12,796 nt of DNA, from positions 1 through 12,796 of the forward strand of contig JAHJBW010000026.1 in NCBI GenBank assembly GCA_018813405.1, given 5' to 3'. Positions within the stretch are counted from its first letter, which is position 1; every line of letters begins with the position of its first letter. Shown in pieces: positions 1 to 7,508 of the stretch. The DNA comes from Candidatus Margulisiibacteriota bacterium (GTDB taxonomy: Bacteria; Margulisbacteria; WOR-1; XYC2-FULL-46-14; JAHJBW01). The position numbers and the translations under genes are program-made. The notes under the pieces were generated by a model that saw nothing but the letters and a program-made list of their open reading frames with translations, searched no databases and was not told the origin of the DNA.

Positions 1-50
1 AGTATTTACTAACATCTTTTGTGTGTCAGTATTTCCTTTTAATATTCTTC

Positions 51-70
51 GAGTGAACGAACGAAGTGAG
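51..70. repeat. Purine-rich mirror repeat
   Basis: Seven bases (51-57, GAGTGAA) are followed by CGAACG and then by the same seven bases in reversed order (64-70, AAGTGAG). This is a mirror symmetry, not an inverted repeat, so it does not form a simple hairpin. A separate 5-bp pairing, CTTCG (47-51) with CGAAG (62-66), is possible. No function is evident. Confidence 0.35.
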
Positions 71-107
71 AGAATCGAGAAGTGCGATCGTTATAGTTCT
101 TGACTAT

Positions 108-140
108 GCCTGCCCCGAGCTGTGTCGAGGGGTCGAAGGG
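108..140 (-). repeat. Short GC-rich palindromic repeat next to a stop codon
   Basis: On the minus strand this reads CCCTTCGACCCCTCGACACA followed by GCTCGGGGCAGGC. The inner part (113-132) can fold as a short stem of about six pairs, with CGA pairing TCG around a 6-base loop and CC/GG outside. The wording, TCGAC then AGCTC then GGGCAGGC, resembles short dispersed palindromes found between genes in many bacterial genomes. It starts directly after the stop codon of the 1371-residue protein gene. Copy number elsewhere in the genome cannot be seen from this window, so calling it a dispersed repeat is inference. Confidence 0.4.
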
Positions 141-3100
141 TTAGAAGTTAAGAGTTCCCTCAAAAGTCAACAGCGAAGCTTTAAAGTTCTCGGAAGTGTT
201 CTTAAGGTTATTGTAGTCGACCACCTTGTATGAGGCAATGAACAAAATACTGCTCAGGATCGGATTGTCCTGCGCCACATTGAAGTTCATGCTATAGGTG
301 GTGGTATCTTTAATGTACTGGGACTCGGAAAGCGTGCCGCCGGCCAGCACTTCGCCGCCATTGTTTTCCTGCTTCCAATCATACACAAAATCCCCCCAGC
401 TAAAAACACGAGTAGTGCCTTTAAGGCCCAGGTCCGCCTTTCTAAGGTCCTTGGCCGGAGCCGGGTCGATCCTGCCTGTTATCTTTTCGCTGTAAGAGCC
501 GGAAAAGGCGAACCATTCCAGCGGCTTCCAGTCGACCGCGCATTTGGCGGTCCTGTTGCCCGTGTGCAATAGACCTATGTTCTGGTCCGTGCTCAAGGAT
601 CGGTAATCCTCAATAACATATCCGGGTTTTATCTCAATGGCCGGGTGAGGAGCGAAGCTGGCAGACAGGTCAATGGTCTGGGTATTTGTATCTGTGGTAA
701 CTTCTGTCGTTCCGGAAGGAGCGGTAGCGGTCCTGTAGTATAAAGTGTATTTTGAGTTCAACTTGAATATGGCCAGGCTTATCATGGCCCAGTCAGCACT
801 GTAGGTTTTCCCGTTGCCCCAGCTTTCCTTGGCCGTGTCGCTAACTGTATAATCCTCGGAATAGGAGTAATTGGTCGAAATAAAGGAGAACGGTGTATAG
901 CGGGCATTGATCGCGGTTCTTTCGGTCAGCGGGTTCAGGCCATTTACCAGAACGGTCGGTGTTTCCGAACGATTGTAGTCCCAACTGCTGGTGATCTGCG
1001 AGATAGGTTGTACATCCATGTGATAGGTGGTGTTCCTGGTCTGACTGAGCGCTTCTGGAGTGGGCAGGCTGGTCACGGCCTCATGGTTGAGCACTTTGGC
1101 ATAGGCTGTCCATCTTTGCAGTAGAGGGAAAGAAAGGTCCAGGGACAGGTCTTGCCCCAGATCACGGGTATAACTTCGGGCAGTTGTACGCTCCACACCC
1201 TCTGCGTCCGTCTGGATAGAGGTCGGTTCAGATATCTGGTAGTCCATTGATGTTTGCACCCTGTCAGTAAGTCCCAGAGCAAGATTGTAATGCAGGTAAT
1301 CAGACTTGTTCTTTGAGACTTGAATTCGGTCTTCTGTGTTCGAGCGTTTCCCGTCGTATTTTTGATTGAAAGTAAGGATGCCTTTCTTGAACGCCGCCGG
1401 GGACAGGCCCAAAGAATAGGATTCCTGCAGGGAGTTTACCGTATTGGTCTCGTCGTTGCTTTCGTAATTGCGGTAGTTGAAATCTATCCCCAGCAGACCT
1501 CGGGGATTGAAGCCAAATGAATAATTGCGGTCATAATTATTTGTGTATTTGGAACCCTTTACTTTTGATTTGGGGTTATTCGTCTCCCTGTAAGAGAAAT
1601 TGGTAGACAACCCGTGGAAGTTCGGATGGAAACCGACACTAAGGTCCTTGTCCTTACTGCCATTGCCCAGAACGGTGTTCCCCATCGGGGTAAAGTCAAA
1701 CCCGATCTCACGGTAATTGTAGGCAAGATCCAGGAAATCAAAAGGTTTTGTTTTGATGCCATACTTAAAAGCGGAGTCTACCTTCTTTTCGGTCTGTTTT
1801 TCCGTGCCGCCGCTTGATTGATACTCATAGTCGACCGTTACTTCGTCGCTTGTCCTGAGAGTAATATAGTAAAAGGTGATCAGACCGTCCGTATAACTGA
1901 TGAAATAGTCCATGTCACGGTTGATCAAGTTTTTGTTAACAAACACTTTTTCGCTGTTCTCTATTACCGGTTTTTGCGTCAGCGTGATCTTGGTAGTATC
2001 AGTAGTAAAATGGAAGGTCTCGGAAGTGCCGGTGGATATGGTAACCTGGTCGATGCTGGACCTGGCGTAAACGCCGCTTAATTCCACCAATTCCCCCACT
2101 TTTATGTCGGTGTCAAAGCCAAAAATATCCTGAGAAACATCCCCGCCTTCCGGAGCGGCTGGCGCGATGTACTGGAAATAGACGCTAAAGTTCTTCTCGG
2201 GCCCCAGCTCTTTATTAAAGTTGACGTACGGCATGTCCTTGTCGTAGTTGATCGCGTATCCTTCGTCTCCCGCGTTGGCCTCAAAACTGCTGTTCCTTAT
2301 ATATGTACGGATGTCAGAAGAACCGGTCTCCCAGACCTCGACCTTTTCCGAGCCGGGGACGATATTCCTGAAGTTCTTGATATAATAAGGTCCCCTGCCC
2401 CCATTGCCAATCCCTGTATAACGTCCCGTAATGCTTTTTTTGTAAGTATAGACAACTGACACTTCCTGCGTGGCAGACACATCCCTCAACATCTTGATAC
2501 TGCCGGTATAGTAACCGTCAGATCTGTCATTGCGGTCGTTGATATAGGCCAGCTTGGTACCCGGCACCACCCTTACATATCCGGTTATCGGATCTATTTC
2601 GGTATAGGGTATGGCATAGTCAACCCCTTCGACAAGGGCCGTCCCACCCATACTAAGGGTCACAGTACCCCCTTCTGCCGAGGTTAAAAGAGGGAAACTG
2701 CTTAAATATATAGTATTGTTGCCGGTAGAGATAGTAGTGCCGGAAAAGGATTCGACATTGTTGGCAGTGGCAGACCCCAGCCCCTTTTGCGCCGACTCCC
2801 TCATGTATGTCATGCCAAAGGTAAGCTTTAGCGGATGCTTGGCCGGCGGCGGAGGCGGCGGAATAACAACTTCCTGATATCGGTACTTTACGGAAATGGC
2901 AGACGTATTGGAGACAGTATAGTTGAAGGTGATCTTGCCTTCCGCATAGTTCATGGTGTAATCCAGATTGCGCATGACAACGCGCTCGTTTATGGAGATA
3001 CTTTCCGATCCAGGCACTACCCTGCTATGAGAAAGGGCATAGGGCCCCTTACTTCCGTCGCCCGGTATTACCTCGGCCTCGAGCAGGCTTTTCTTGTAGT

Positions 3101-4256
3101 TGTACGATACCTTCAGGGGGTCGTTGGTGGTGGGGATTATCCTGCCCAATAGCGTCAGACTGCCTTCTTCGTATTTGATCAGGTAATCTTCATTCTTCTT
3201 CAAAACCCTGTCTCGGTAGGTAACTATTTCAGAAAACGGTACAATGGGCACAAAATCCAGCCGGTACCGGCCTTTTAGTTCTTCTGCCATACGTTCCTCA
3301 TCAATGAACGGAGTGTCGATTACCTCCGCCTCACCGGTCGATACCGCCTCTGCAGTGGACATTTCGGGAGGAGCTTCAGGTAAACCATACACCAGCATAT
3401 CATCGGTTATCATCTGGGAAGGGAACACCTCTTCGATCTGCTCTATGACCGGCTCCGGCTTGGGTTGTTCCTGCCTGAAGGTCGATGGGTCAAAGGTCAT
3501 TCTGCCCTGAAAACCCATAAAATCCTTCTTGGAAAGCGCGGGGAAGAAAAGGTCGATCACGTTGGTATATTCATAGCTGTAGGAAAACTGGTCCTGATCG
3601 GTCAGGATACGGTTAAAGGTTACCTTGCCTTCGAAATAGTCTATGATATAGTCGGTCCCTCGGATCTGAGGGATATTATTAACTTCGATCTTTTCAGACC
3701 CTTCCACAATTGAGCCGTGCCCCAGGCTGTAAGGGCCTTTTATGTTTGTGCCGTACTGGGAAGTGAAGCTTTGAATCTGGCTCTTTAACTTTGACGAAGG
3801 GACCAATACCAGGTCATAATCGTCCCCTTTTGATGTTACCACCACGCCGTTCAAGAACTTCGTGGACGAAGCAAATTCATTTCCCGAAAAAGTCGTATTC
3901 ACGTCACCAAAGGTCAGTTCATGCTTTTTGTCGTAGGAGACCTTTACATCATATTTATCCGGTATTTCCGGCTGTTGTTCGATATCATAACTGACAGCCA
4001 GCTTTTCCGTTAATAGCGCCATTATCTGCAATTGCAGTCTTTCCTGCCAGGGCCCGCCAGACGCGCCGGGGTAATATCCGCCCAGATGTGTCAGTCCAAG
4101 GAAATAGTTGGCCTCGGGTTGGACATCGGGTTTGGAATACTCCCATTTCTTATAGCCAGAGACATCTATTTTGGGATAGGTTTCAGCAAGAGTGGCCGAT
4201 GCCCCCAGGAGCATAAGCAGTAGAAGCACACAGATGTGAAATGTTTTCAGCTTCAT
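141..4256 (-). CDS. Giant outer-membrane beta-barrel protein with six periplasmic-type repeats
   Basis: A 1371-residue exported protein whose family I do not recognise with certainty. It starts with a signal peptide: K2 and K4, a hydrophobic run at about 8-20, and a likely signal peptidase I cut after Ala24. Residues 105-165 form a strand-rich domain with a GDVNTTFSGNEF-like motif. Six copies of a 55-95 residue repeat follow (174-812). They are broken by an acidic, Pro/Glu-rich linker (261-330) and a run of six prolines (466-471). Residues about 826-1371 contain some 13 two-strand units rich in alternating aromatic and polar residues, ending in Asn-Phe. A terminal Phe is the usual signal for barrel insertion, so an outer-membrane barrel of roughly 26-28 strands is inferred. 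Very large barrels such as SprA or LptD are possible comparisons, but homology is not shown. The start lies 21 bases after fabF with no strong Shine-Dalgarno, so co-transcription with fabF is likely. Confidence 0.85.
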   Translation of the reverse strand: MKLKTFHICVLLLLMLLGASATLAETYPKIDVSGYKKWEYSKPDVQPEANYFLGLTHLGGYYPGASGGPWQERLQLQIMALLTEKLAVSYDIEQQPEIPDKYDVKVSYDKKHELTFGDVNTTFSGNEFASSTKFLNGVVVTSKGDDYDLVLVPSSKLKSQIQSFTSQYGTNIKGPYSLGHGSIVEGSEKIEVNNIPQIRGTDYIIDYFEGKVTFNRILTDQDQFSYSYEYTNVIDLFFPALSKKDFMGFQGRMTFDPSTFRQEQPKPEPVIEQIEEVFPSQMITDDMLVYGLPEAPPEMSTAEAVSTGEAEVIDTPFIDEERMAEELKGRYRLDFVPIVPFSEIVTYRDRVLKKNEDYLIKYEEGSLTLLGRIIPTTNDPLKVSYNYKKSLLEAEVIPGDGSKGPYALSHSRVVPGSESISINERVVMRNLDYTMNYAEGKITFNYTVSNTSAISVKYRYQEVVIPPPPPPAKHPLKLTFGMTYMRESAQKGLGSATANNVESFSGTTISTGNNTIYLSSFPLLTSAEGGTVTLSMGGTALVEGVDYAIPYTEIDPITGYVRVVPGTKLAYINDRNDRSDGYYTGSIKMLRDVSATQEVSVVYTYKKSITGRYTGIGNGGRGPYYIKNFRNIVPGSEKVEVWETGSSDIRTYIRNSSFEANAGDEGYAINYDKDMPYVNFNKELGPEKNFSVYFQYIAPAAPEGGDVSQDIFGFDTDIKVGELVELSGVYARSSIDQVTISTGTSETFHFTTDTTKITLTQKPVIENSEKVFVNKNLINRDMDYFISYTDGLITFYYITLRTSDEVTVDYEYQSSGGTEKQTEKKVDSAFKYGIKTKPFDFLDLAYNYREIGFDFTPMGNTVLGNGSKDKDLSVGFHPNFHGLSTNFSYRETNNPKSKVKGSKYTNNYDRNYSFGFNPRGLLGIDFNYRNYESNDETNTVNSLQESYSLGLSPAAFKKGILTFNQKYDGKRSNTEDRIQVSKNKSDYLHYNLALGLTDRVQTSMDYQISEPTSIQTDAEGVERTTARSYTRDLGQDLSLDLSFPLLQRWTAYAKVLNHEAVTSLPTPEALSQTRNTTYHMDVQPISQITSSWDYNRSETPTVLVNGLNPLTERTAINARYTPFSFISTNYSYSEDYTVSDTAKESWGNGKTYSADWAMISLAIFKLNSKYTLYYRTATAPSGTTEVTTDTNTQTIDLSASFAPHPAIEIKPGYVIEDYRSLSTDQNIGLLHTGNRTAKCAVDWKPLEWFAFSGSYSEKITGRIDPAPAKDLRKADLGLKGTTRVFSWGDFVYDWKQENNGGEVLAGGTLSESQYIKDTTTYSMNFNVAQDNPILSSILFIASYKVVDYNNLKNTSENFKASLLTFEGTLNF
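1821..3737 (-). repeat. Six degenerate protein repeats within the outer-membrane protein
   Basis: The shared pattern is roughly GPY.L, then IVPGSE.I.VN, then R..DY.I.Y..G.ITF, ending in V.Y.Y. Units by residue and position are: 174-230 (3567-3737), 331-389 (3090-3266), 404-460 (2877-3047), 514-606 (2439-2717), 622-696 (2169-2393) and 749-812 (1821-2012). Units 1, 3 and 5 keep the GPY opening. Units 1 and 3 are the clearest, with unit 6 close behind from its NSE motif onward. Unit 2 has lost the GSE motif. Unit 4 has an insertion and keeps only the VDY and VVYTY parts. Unit 5 has an insertion around residues 645-665. Each unit looks like an all-beta domain. They diverge strongly at the DNA level, which implies old duplication. 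A function in binding or in spanning the periplasm is only inferred. Confidence 0.75.
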
Positions 4257-4277
4257 TAAGTACCAGCAATTATTCTT

Positions 4278-5519
4278 TTATCCCTCGAACTTTTTTGCGA
4301 TGACCACCGCGTTGTGTCCGCCAAAGCCAAAGGATTCGGACAGCGCGATATTTACATTTTTCTTCCTGGACTGGTTGGGCGTATAGTCCAGATCACACTC
4401 TGGATCTTTATTCTCATAATTGATTGTGGGCGGGATTATGCCGTTGATAATGGTTAGTATAGTGGCAACAAACTCAACAGCGCCTGCCGCTCCCAGCAGG
4501 TGGCCGATCATGGACTTGTTAGAGCTGATGGAAAGCTTGTGGGCCTGGTCCCCAAAAACATGCTTTAACGCCATTGTCTCGAACTTGTCGTTCAACTGCG
4601 TCGAGGTGCCGTGCGCGTTTATGTAATCAATATGGTCGCCTGAAACATCCGCATCCCTTAGCGCGGCCATTATGGCCCTCACCGCACCTTCTCCTCCGGG
4701 AGCAGGCGCGGTAATATGATTGGCGTCGCCGCTCATGCCATAGCCTATTATCTCTCCGTATATTTTTGCGCCGCGCGCGTTGGCATGTTCAAGCTCTTCC
4801 AGCACTACCACACCAGAACCTTCGCCTATTACAAATCCGTCTCGGCCCGCGTCAAAAGGGCGAGAGGCTTTTTCAGGAGCATCATTATAGGAAGTGGACA
4901 GCGCCCTGGCGGCGCAAAAACTGCCGACGCCAATTGGGCAGATCGCGGCTTCGGTGCCGCCGGCCAGCATTACGTCTGCCGCCCCCCTCTGGATTATCTT
5001 GAACGAGTCACCTATTGCGTTGGTCCCGGTAGCGCAAGCCGTTACGACACAGGAGTTTGGCCCCTTTGCCCCCAGCAGGATCGAGGTAAAACCTGACGCC
5101 ATATCACATATCATGTAAGGCACGGTAAAAGGGGAAAGTTTTGAAACTCCCTTTTCTCTTAACACGGAGGATTGTTCTTCCAGGAAATCGATCCCGCCGA
5201 TACCGGACCCGATAATGACCCCAACCCTGTCAGGATCTGAAGAGATGTCAAATTTGGCGTCGGCGACAGCCAGCTTGGAAGCCGCAACGGCAAATTGTAT
5301 GAACCGCGGCAATCTGCGGGCTTCCTTCTTGTCCAAATATTGGCAAGGGTCGAAATCCTTCACCTGACCCGCTATTTTGCTGGGATAAGTAGAAACATCA
5401 AACGCCTCGATACGGCTTATGCCGCTTTTCCCCGCGCAAAGATTATCAAAAAATTTGTCCCATCCTATGCCAAGGGGAGAAACTATCCCCATACCAGTCA
5501 CAACTACTCGCTTTGACAT
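4278..5519 (-). CDS. fabF: 3-oxoacyl-ACP synthase II (KAS II)
   Basis: A condensing enzyme that joins acyl-ACP to malonyl-ACP with loss of CO2 and drives chain elongation in the cytosol. At 413 residues it has the usual family length. The thiolase-fold catalytic set is complete: nucleophile Cys162 in TACATGTNA, His303 in NAHGTST, Lys335 in SSNKS and His340 in MIGH. The C-terminal FGFGGHN motif (397-403) is typical. The start lies 6 bases after the fabK stop. The nearest strong GAGGAGG sits 14 bases upstream inside fabK, so translation probably depends on read-through from fabK. It is the last fatty-acid gene before the outer-membrane protein gene. Identity is very secure; FabF rather than FabB is favoured by the sequence style and the cluster context. 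Confidence 0.97.
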   Translation of the reverse strand: MSKRVVVTGMGIVSPLGIGWDKFFDNLCAGKSGISRIEAFDVSTYPSKIAGQVKDFDPCQYLDKKEARRLPRFIQFAVAASKLAVADAKFDISSDPDRVGVIIGSGIGGIDFLEEQSSVLREKGVSKLSPFTVPYMICDMASGFTSILLGAKGPNSCVVTACATGTNAIGDSFKIIQRGAADVMLAGGTEAAICPIGVGSFCAARALSTSYNDAPEKASRPFDAGRDGFVIGEGSGVVVLEELEHANARGAKIYGEIIGYGMSGDANHITAPAPGGEGAVRAIMAALRDADVSGDHIDYINAHGTSTQLNDKFETMALKHVFGDQAHKLSISSNKSMIGHLLGAAGAVEFVATILTIINGIIPPTINYENKDPECDLDYTPNQSRKKNVNIALSESFGFGGHNAVVIAKKFEG

Positions 5520-5525
5520 AAATGC

Positions 5526-6488
5526 CTACATTGCCTCCTCGGCTTCTTTTGCAAGTTCTTTGACTATCTCCGCGGCAGGCCTTATTCGCCTGTCCTTGAT
5601 CTTCCAGACATTTTCTCCGGAGAACACCACGCCGTTCTCTAGGTCGCCCATTTGCGAATTGATCAGCGCCTGAATGATACAGTATTCTAGTGAACATCGT
5701 TTCAGACAAAAATCACACCCAACAGGCGGTGGAGCAGTCTTGTTCAATATCTTTTCCACGAAGGGGGTCTTAAGCGCCCTGCCTGGCATGCCGACAGGGG
5801 AAGAGATCAAAACAACATCGTCCTTTGTGGCCTTCTGGTACATTTCTTTGTAGGCCGGGGCGGCATTGCATTCGGGGGTAAGCACAAAACGGGTAGCTAT
5901 CTGCACTCCATTGGCTCCCAGCTTTAGCATTTGCGCTATCTGCTTGCCGTCGGTGATCCCTCCGGCCGCAATGACGGGAAAATCTTCACCGACCGCCTTT
6001 CGTACTTCTGGCAAAATATCCCATATGGACCTGTCGGTCCCCAGATGCCCGCCGGCCTCTTTCCCTTCCACTATCACTCCCACCGCTCCGCAGCTCTTGG
6101 CTGTCCTGGCCAGCCGGGCAGAAGAAACTATTGCCATGATGGGAACTTTTGACTCCTGGCCTATCTTAAAGATATCGCGGGAAAACCCTGCTCCGGTAAC
6201 GATAAGGTCTATCTTTTCCCGTATCGCGGTTTGGACCAGTCCCAAAAATTCCCTGGCAGCATACATAATGTTGACAGCAACTATGCCCGATTTGGCAATT
6301 TCTCGGGCCTTTTGTATCTCGGACCTCAGCTCTTCAAAAGCCAGCCCGGAGGCCCCTATTGTTCCGATCCCCCCGGCGGCCGCGACACTGCCGGCCAGAG
6401 TACCGGTGGATATCCTTATGGCCATACCCCCCTGCACAATAGGAATCGGTGCGACCAAATCGCCAATTCTTAATTCAGGTAACTTCAT
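5526..6488 (-). CDS. fabK: Enoyl-ACP reductase II, FMN-dependent (FabK / nitronate monooxygenase family)
   Basis: Likely performs the last reduction of each elongation round, turning enoyl-ACP into acyl-ACP with FMN and a nicotinamide cofactor. The 320-residue protein is a TIM-barrel flavoprotein: PIVQGGMA (16-23), GGIGTIGA (39-46), GAGFS (99-103), EAGGH with His148 as the probable catalytic His, AAGGITDG (174-181) for the FMN phosphate, and GANGVQIATRF (191-201). The C-terminus carries four cysteines, Cys258, 261, 265 and 270, a pattern I recall in anaerobe members of the family. The family also contains nitronate monooxygenases, but placement between acpP and fabF argues for enoyl-ACP reductase. 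The acpP stop codon TAG supplies part of an AGGG ribosome site 7 bases before the ATG; the gap is 8 bases. No FabI or FabL homologue is in the window. Confidence 0.9.
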   Translation of the reverse strand: MKLPELRIGDLVAPIPIVQGGMAIRISTGTLAGSVAAAGGIGTIGASGLAFEELRSEIQKAREIAKSGIVAVNIMYAAREFLGLVQTAIREKIDLIVTGAGFSRDIFKIGQESKVPIMAIVSSARLARTAKSCGAVGVIVEGKEAGGHLGTDRSIWDILPEVRKAVGEDFPVIAAGGITDGKQIAQMLKLGANGVQIATRFVLTPECNAAPAYKEMYQKATKDDVVLISSPVGMPGRALKTPFVEKILNKTAPPPVGCDFCLKRCSLEYCIIQALINSQMGDLENGVVFSGENVWKIKDRRIRPAAEIVKELAKEAEEAM

Positions 6489-6496
6489 TAAAAACC

Positions 6497-6742
6497 CTAT
6501 TTCTTTGCGTGCTCCATTACATAGCTAATGGTGTTGCCCACGGTTTTGATCTTTTCAGCTTCCTCGTCAGGTATCTCCATGCTAAAAGCTTCTTCAAGCG
6601 CCATGACCAGTTCCACGGTGTCAAGTGAATCAGCGCCCAGGTCATCGACATATGAAGCTTCTCTGGTGATCTCGGCTTCCCCAACTCCCAGCTGTTCCGC
6701 AACTACCTTCTTTATTTCCTCAAATACTTTTGCTTCGTCCAT
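6497..6742 (-). CDS. acpP: Acyl carrier protein
   Basis: A small acidic carrier, 81 residues, that holds growing acyl chains on a 4'-phosphopantetheine arm. The arm attaches to Ser39 in the LGADSLDTVEL motif, followed by the acidic recognition helix and the MEIPDEEAEKI segment typical of bacterial AcpP. It is preceded by the best ribosome binding site in the window, GAGGAGGTG, which fits the high protein levels normally needed for AcpP. The gap to fabG upstream is 19 bases, the widest within the fatty-acid part of the cluster; fabK follows after 8 bases. Confidence 0.98.
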   Translation of the reverse strand: MDEAKVFEEIKKVVAEQLGVGEAEITREASYVDDLGADSLDTVELVMALEEAFSMEIPDEEAEKIKTVGNTISYVMEHAKK

Positions 6743-6747
6743 CGTTT

Positions 6748-6756
6748 CACCTCCTC
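6748..6756 (-). promoter_or_regulatory. Strong ribosome binding site of acpP
   Basis: The minus strand reads GAGGAGGTG followed by AAACG and then ATG. This is a near-perfect Shine-Dalgarno match at good spacing, and it is stronger than those of the coupled neighbours. It suggests acpP is translated independently and at a high rate within the polycistronic message. Confidence 0.8.
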
Positions 6757-6761
6757 ACTTA

Positions 6762-7508
6762 TTATGTGTTCATCAACATTCCGCCGTTAACATTTATCAC
6801 CTGGCCGGTAATATAGTCCGACATTGGTCCGGCCAAGAACAACACCGCGTTCGCGACATCCTCGGGCTGGCCCAACCTGCCCTGAGGGATTATCCCCATC
6901 AGCTTTTCCCTGGCGTCCTGGGGAAGCTTTTTGGTCATTTCCGTATCAATGAACCCGGGCGCCACGGCATTGACCATTATGTTCCTGCCGGCCAGCTCCC
7001 TGGCCAGCGTCTTGGTCATACCAATAACCCCCGCCTTGGACGCCGAATAGTTAAGTTGTCCGGCATTGCCCATCTCTCCCACAATGGAAGCGATGTTGAC
7101 TATTTTACCTGAACGCTGCTTCATCATCAAGGGAACAATGGCTTTAGAGCAATTGAACACTCCCTTGAGGTTGACATTTATTACCGCGTCCCACTCTTCC
7201 GGCTTCATCCTTATGAGCAGCGAATCCTTTGTTATTCCGGCATTATTGACGAAAATGTCTATTTTCCCCAGCTCGGAAACCGCCGCTCTCACCGATTCCT
7301 CCACCTCGCACAGCTCTGCCACATTGGTCCTCACAGCCACGGCCTTTACCCCAAGTTTTTTAATTTCATCCGCGGTAGCGCCGGCCAGTTCAATATTAAT
7401 GTCGGAAACAACAATGTTAGCGCCCTCTTTTGCCAGACCCATGGCAATGGCCCTGCCAATGCCTTGAGCCGCGCCGGTAACAAAAGCGTTCTTGTCCTTT
7501 AGCATCAT
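6762..7508 (-). CDS. fabG: 3-oxoacyl-ACP reductase
   Basis: An NADPH-dependent short-chain dehydrogenase that reduces 3-oxoacyl-ACP to 3-hydroxyacyl-ACP. The 248-residue protein has the Rossmann TGxxxGIG motif (11-18, TGAAQGIG), NNAG (88-91), catalytic Asn113, Ser141, Tyr154 and Lys158 (in NYSASKAG), and the PGFIDTEM loop (184-191). The C-terminal GQVINVNGGM is standard for FabG. Two ATG codons stand in a row at the start. The first overlaps the fabD stop (ATGA) and lies 6 bases after GGAGGA, so it is preferred, but the second (at 7505) is also possible. The overlap with fabD implies translational coupling. Confidence 0.97.
   Translation of the reverse strand: MMLKDKNAFVTGAAQGIGRAIAMGLAKEGANIVVSDINIELAGATADEIKKLGVKAVAVRTNVAELCEVEESVRAAVSELGKIDIFVNNAGITKDSLLIRMKPEEWDAVINVNLKGVFNCSKAIVPLMMKQRSGKIVNIASIVGEMGNAGQLNYSASKAGVIGMTKTLARELAGRNIMVNAVAPGFIDTEMTKKLPQDAREKLMGIIPQGRLGQPEDVANAVLFLAGPMSDYITGQVINVNGGMLMNT

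Larger units (their letters stand above)
1..140. other. Non-coding tail after the last gene, with short palindromes
   Basis: No credible coding region is seen here. Reading on the minus strand, this is the sequence just after the stop codon of the large outer-membrane protein gene. It holds an imperfect GC-rich hairpin (113-132), a 5-bp AT-rich hairpin (arms 93-97 and 103-107, loop 98-102), a CGATCG palindrome (85-90) and a purine-rich mirror repeat (51-70). None of the hairpins is followed on the minus strand by a run of T, so I cannot call a Rho-independent terminator. A minus-strand ATG at 13-15 could open another gene leftward, but too little is visible and there is no clear ribosome binding site. 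Confidence 0.6.

Noticed and set aside
13..15. Minus-strand ATG as the start of another gene leaving the window
   Set aside because: Only five codons are visible and no clear Shine-Dalgarno precedes it.
93..107. AT-rich hairpin as a terminator
   Set aside because: The stem is only 5 bp and no T-run follows on either strand, so a Rho-independent terminator is not supported.
5866..6528. Plus-strand open frame of 220 codons opposite fabK
   Set aside because: It lies wholly antisense to a clear FabK reading frame and shows no recognisable domain or ribosome site. It is a shadow of codon bias on the other strand.
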